The notes under the pieces are model-generated. The model was given only the letters and a program-made list of their open reading frames with translations, was not told the origin of the DNA and made no database searches. This document shows, in pieces, positions 62,460 through 64,000 of a DNA stretch of 64,000 nt. The DNA lies in contig NC_083597.1 of NCBI RefSeq assembly GCF_020882245.1, positions 35,690,652-35,754,651 of the forward strand, in the 5' to 3' direction. The position numbers were made by a program, and so were the translations under genes. Each line of letters begins with the position of its first letter. Position 1 is the stretch's first letter. This DNA comes from Rhopalosiphum padi. Lineage: Eukaryota; Arthropoda; Insecta; Hemiptera; Aphididae.

Positions 62460-64000
62460 TTAATTATTGTTGATTTTTTAACATGACTTATTAACTTTTT
62501 GACTTATTAAAACTCGTGTTAAATTTTATATCGAGTTATTTGAATGGCACTTATACGGTTTATCTTATTGTCATATATAATAGTGACTTTTGATTTTAAA
62601 ATATTGAATATATTTTTAGTTATAAAATTCAAAACAATTAAAATACTTTTTTGTAAAATGTTAATGTTTAAAGTACGTTAAATAATTTCAAATACTTGTA
62701 ATAAAATGGCTTGCAAATTTTCGTGAAATAAGATAATTACAAAAAAAAAAAAAGTTTATACTTCCACTTTTCTAGATAACTGATTGACAACATGGTCACC
62801 GTTAAGAAAATCCCATGTATGATATGAGCGTTTGTGCACTTAAGTATATAATAATAATAATAATAATATATTAGTAATATACGTAAGTTACGAGTATGTT
62901 ATATGACGAATATACGATAATACATCGATAATTACGATAACCGATTATTGTTGGCATTGCATGTACCTACATGGTTTTAATATTATATACTATACATAGG
63001 TATCGTTTTGAACAGCAATAACCCCGCGTGACGGCTGTTAAAAACGCAATCGATTACATATTATAATAACGTATAATTAAACACGTATAAAACAATTTAA
63101 AAACCGTAATTTGATCTTCGTATGATTTCGGGTAATCTGATCTCGGAGTCTTTGAAGTCGTATACTTTACAATGTAATATCAGTAAACATTTTGTACCGA
63201 AAACGTGATACCTAATCATTATTCAATATCGAATTTAACATATATTATACATGTAGGTATATATAAATATATTATGTTATAAACGGCAACATGTATATTA
63301 CTATGATTAATAACAACGTTTAATTCTACATTTTTGTGACACATCGACAGGGTAATTCAGTGCACTAATGTTTGGGTACCTATCACAGTCACTGCGATAG
63401 TGTAATTTATAATTATATAATCATTGTTTTAATGCTAAGATAATCAAAGCGTCCACCAACATTTTGTTAAACGTGACACATCTATGGGTTTATTCGATAG
63501 GTAAATTGTGCATACGAATTTAATGTAGGTAGTACAATAGCTAGGTGCCTCCTCGTACTTGCGGTAGAGTTATTTTGTGCAGGCGGTGCAGGACGGGTGA
63601 TGAATGTCGATTTTTGCGGTATTTCGTCATTTGTTTCGTGAACATTTTATAGATCATATTATATTATTATTGTATAGGTTGCTTTTGGCTTATCTATGTA
63701 TATATATATATATATATATAATATATCATTTTTTTCGTTTTGTACCTACATAATATGATAATGTTTATTTTTTTATTTTTTTTATCTATAATATAGATAC
63801 CGTACGACGCAATGAATAAAAGAAAATATTGGTATGTATAATATAATATATCACATATTTTATTCATAAGTCAGTTGTTTACTGCTAAGACTACTGGGAC
63901 CGCAAAATTGAATACGATTTACTGTAGGTAGTGATTTATGAACAGTTATATTCAGCTTAAAATTATGGATAAATGTTTAAAAACAAGTGTTAGGTTGTAT
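62460..64000. other. Gene-free, AT-rich end of window
   Basis: No supportable coding sequence. A 21-bp near-palindrome (CTATCACAGTCACTGCGATAG) sits at 63380-63400 and a TA run at 63702-63720. Confidence 0.6.

Noticed and set aside
63380..63400. 21-bp near-palindrome starting CTATCACAG, resembling the miR-2/miR-13 seed
   Set aside because: Its arms are too short for a pre-miRNA and the sequence beyond the seed does not match.
1..64000. CRISPR array, rRNA or intact tRNA genes
   Set aside because: No regularly spaced direct repeats, no conserved rRNA segments and no complete tRNA cloverleaf were seen on either strand.

Overview
The window reads as insect nuclear DNA, most likely from an aphid or another sternorrhynchan hemipteran. 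That is an inference from three things. The non-coding sequence is extremely AT-rich, with very frequent TAGGTA/TACCTA words. There are many AT, AC and AAT microsatellites and short degraded transposon remnants. The one clearly recognisable protein belongs to the arthropod Knirps family of nuclear receptors. I see no bacterial operons, rRNA, intact tRNA or CRISPR array.

Layout: 1-2227 is intron ending in a good 3' splice site. 2228-3415 is the long last coding exon of a knirps-family gene on the + strand. It encodes the second zinc finger, the family-specific C-terminal extension of the DNA-binding domain, polyglutamine tracts, a basic stretch, an internal PMDLS and a C-terminal PLDLT motif. 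The first zinc finger lies upstream of the window. A short 3' UTR with a GC-rich stem-loop and an AATAAA signal ends the gene near 3.74 kb.

The remaining 60 kb is almost gene-free. It holds decayed transposable elements: the 3' end of a Jockey-like LINE at 14.1-14.7 kb; hAT-like pieces at 1.76, 5.1, 18.4 and 22.4 kb; and several inverted-repeat elements. One of the latter is a MITE-like family with TA target sites, seen in full at 53.9-54.7 kb and partially at 42.3-42.6 kb. There are also simple repeats and a cluster of diverged minisatellites at 61.5-62.5 kb. Isolated islands of higher GC occur at about 10.5, 29.3, 38.1, 43.1, 45.4, 47.2, 53.1, 55.5 and 59.7 kb. They are candidate promoters, untranslated first exons or enhancers of the developmental gene or its neighbour.

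Two further coding candidates stand out. A compact single-exon gene at 51.34-51.88 kb has a TATA box, a short upstream ORF, a 131-codon ORF for a small secreted or membrane-anchored protein with two N-glycosylation sequons, and a poly(A) signal six bases after the stop. A candidate terminal exon at 53.05-53.17 kb encodes a proline-rich tail with a PPTY motif and has its own poly(A) signal. Neither resembles a family I can name. The arrangement fits a developmental regulator followed by a large regulatory or repeat-rich spacer, but no enhancer function can be proven from sequence alone.
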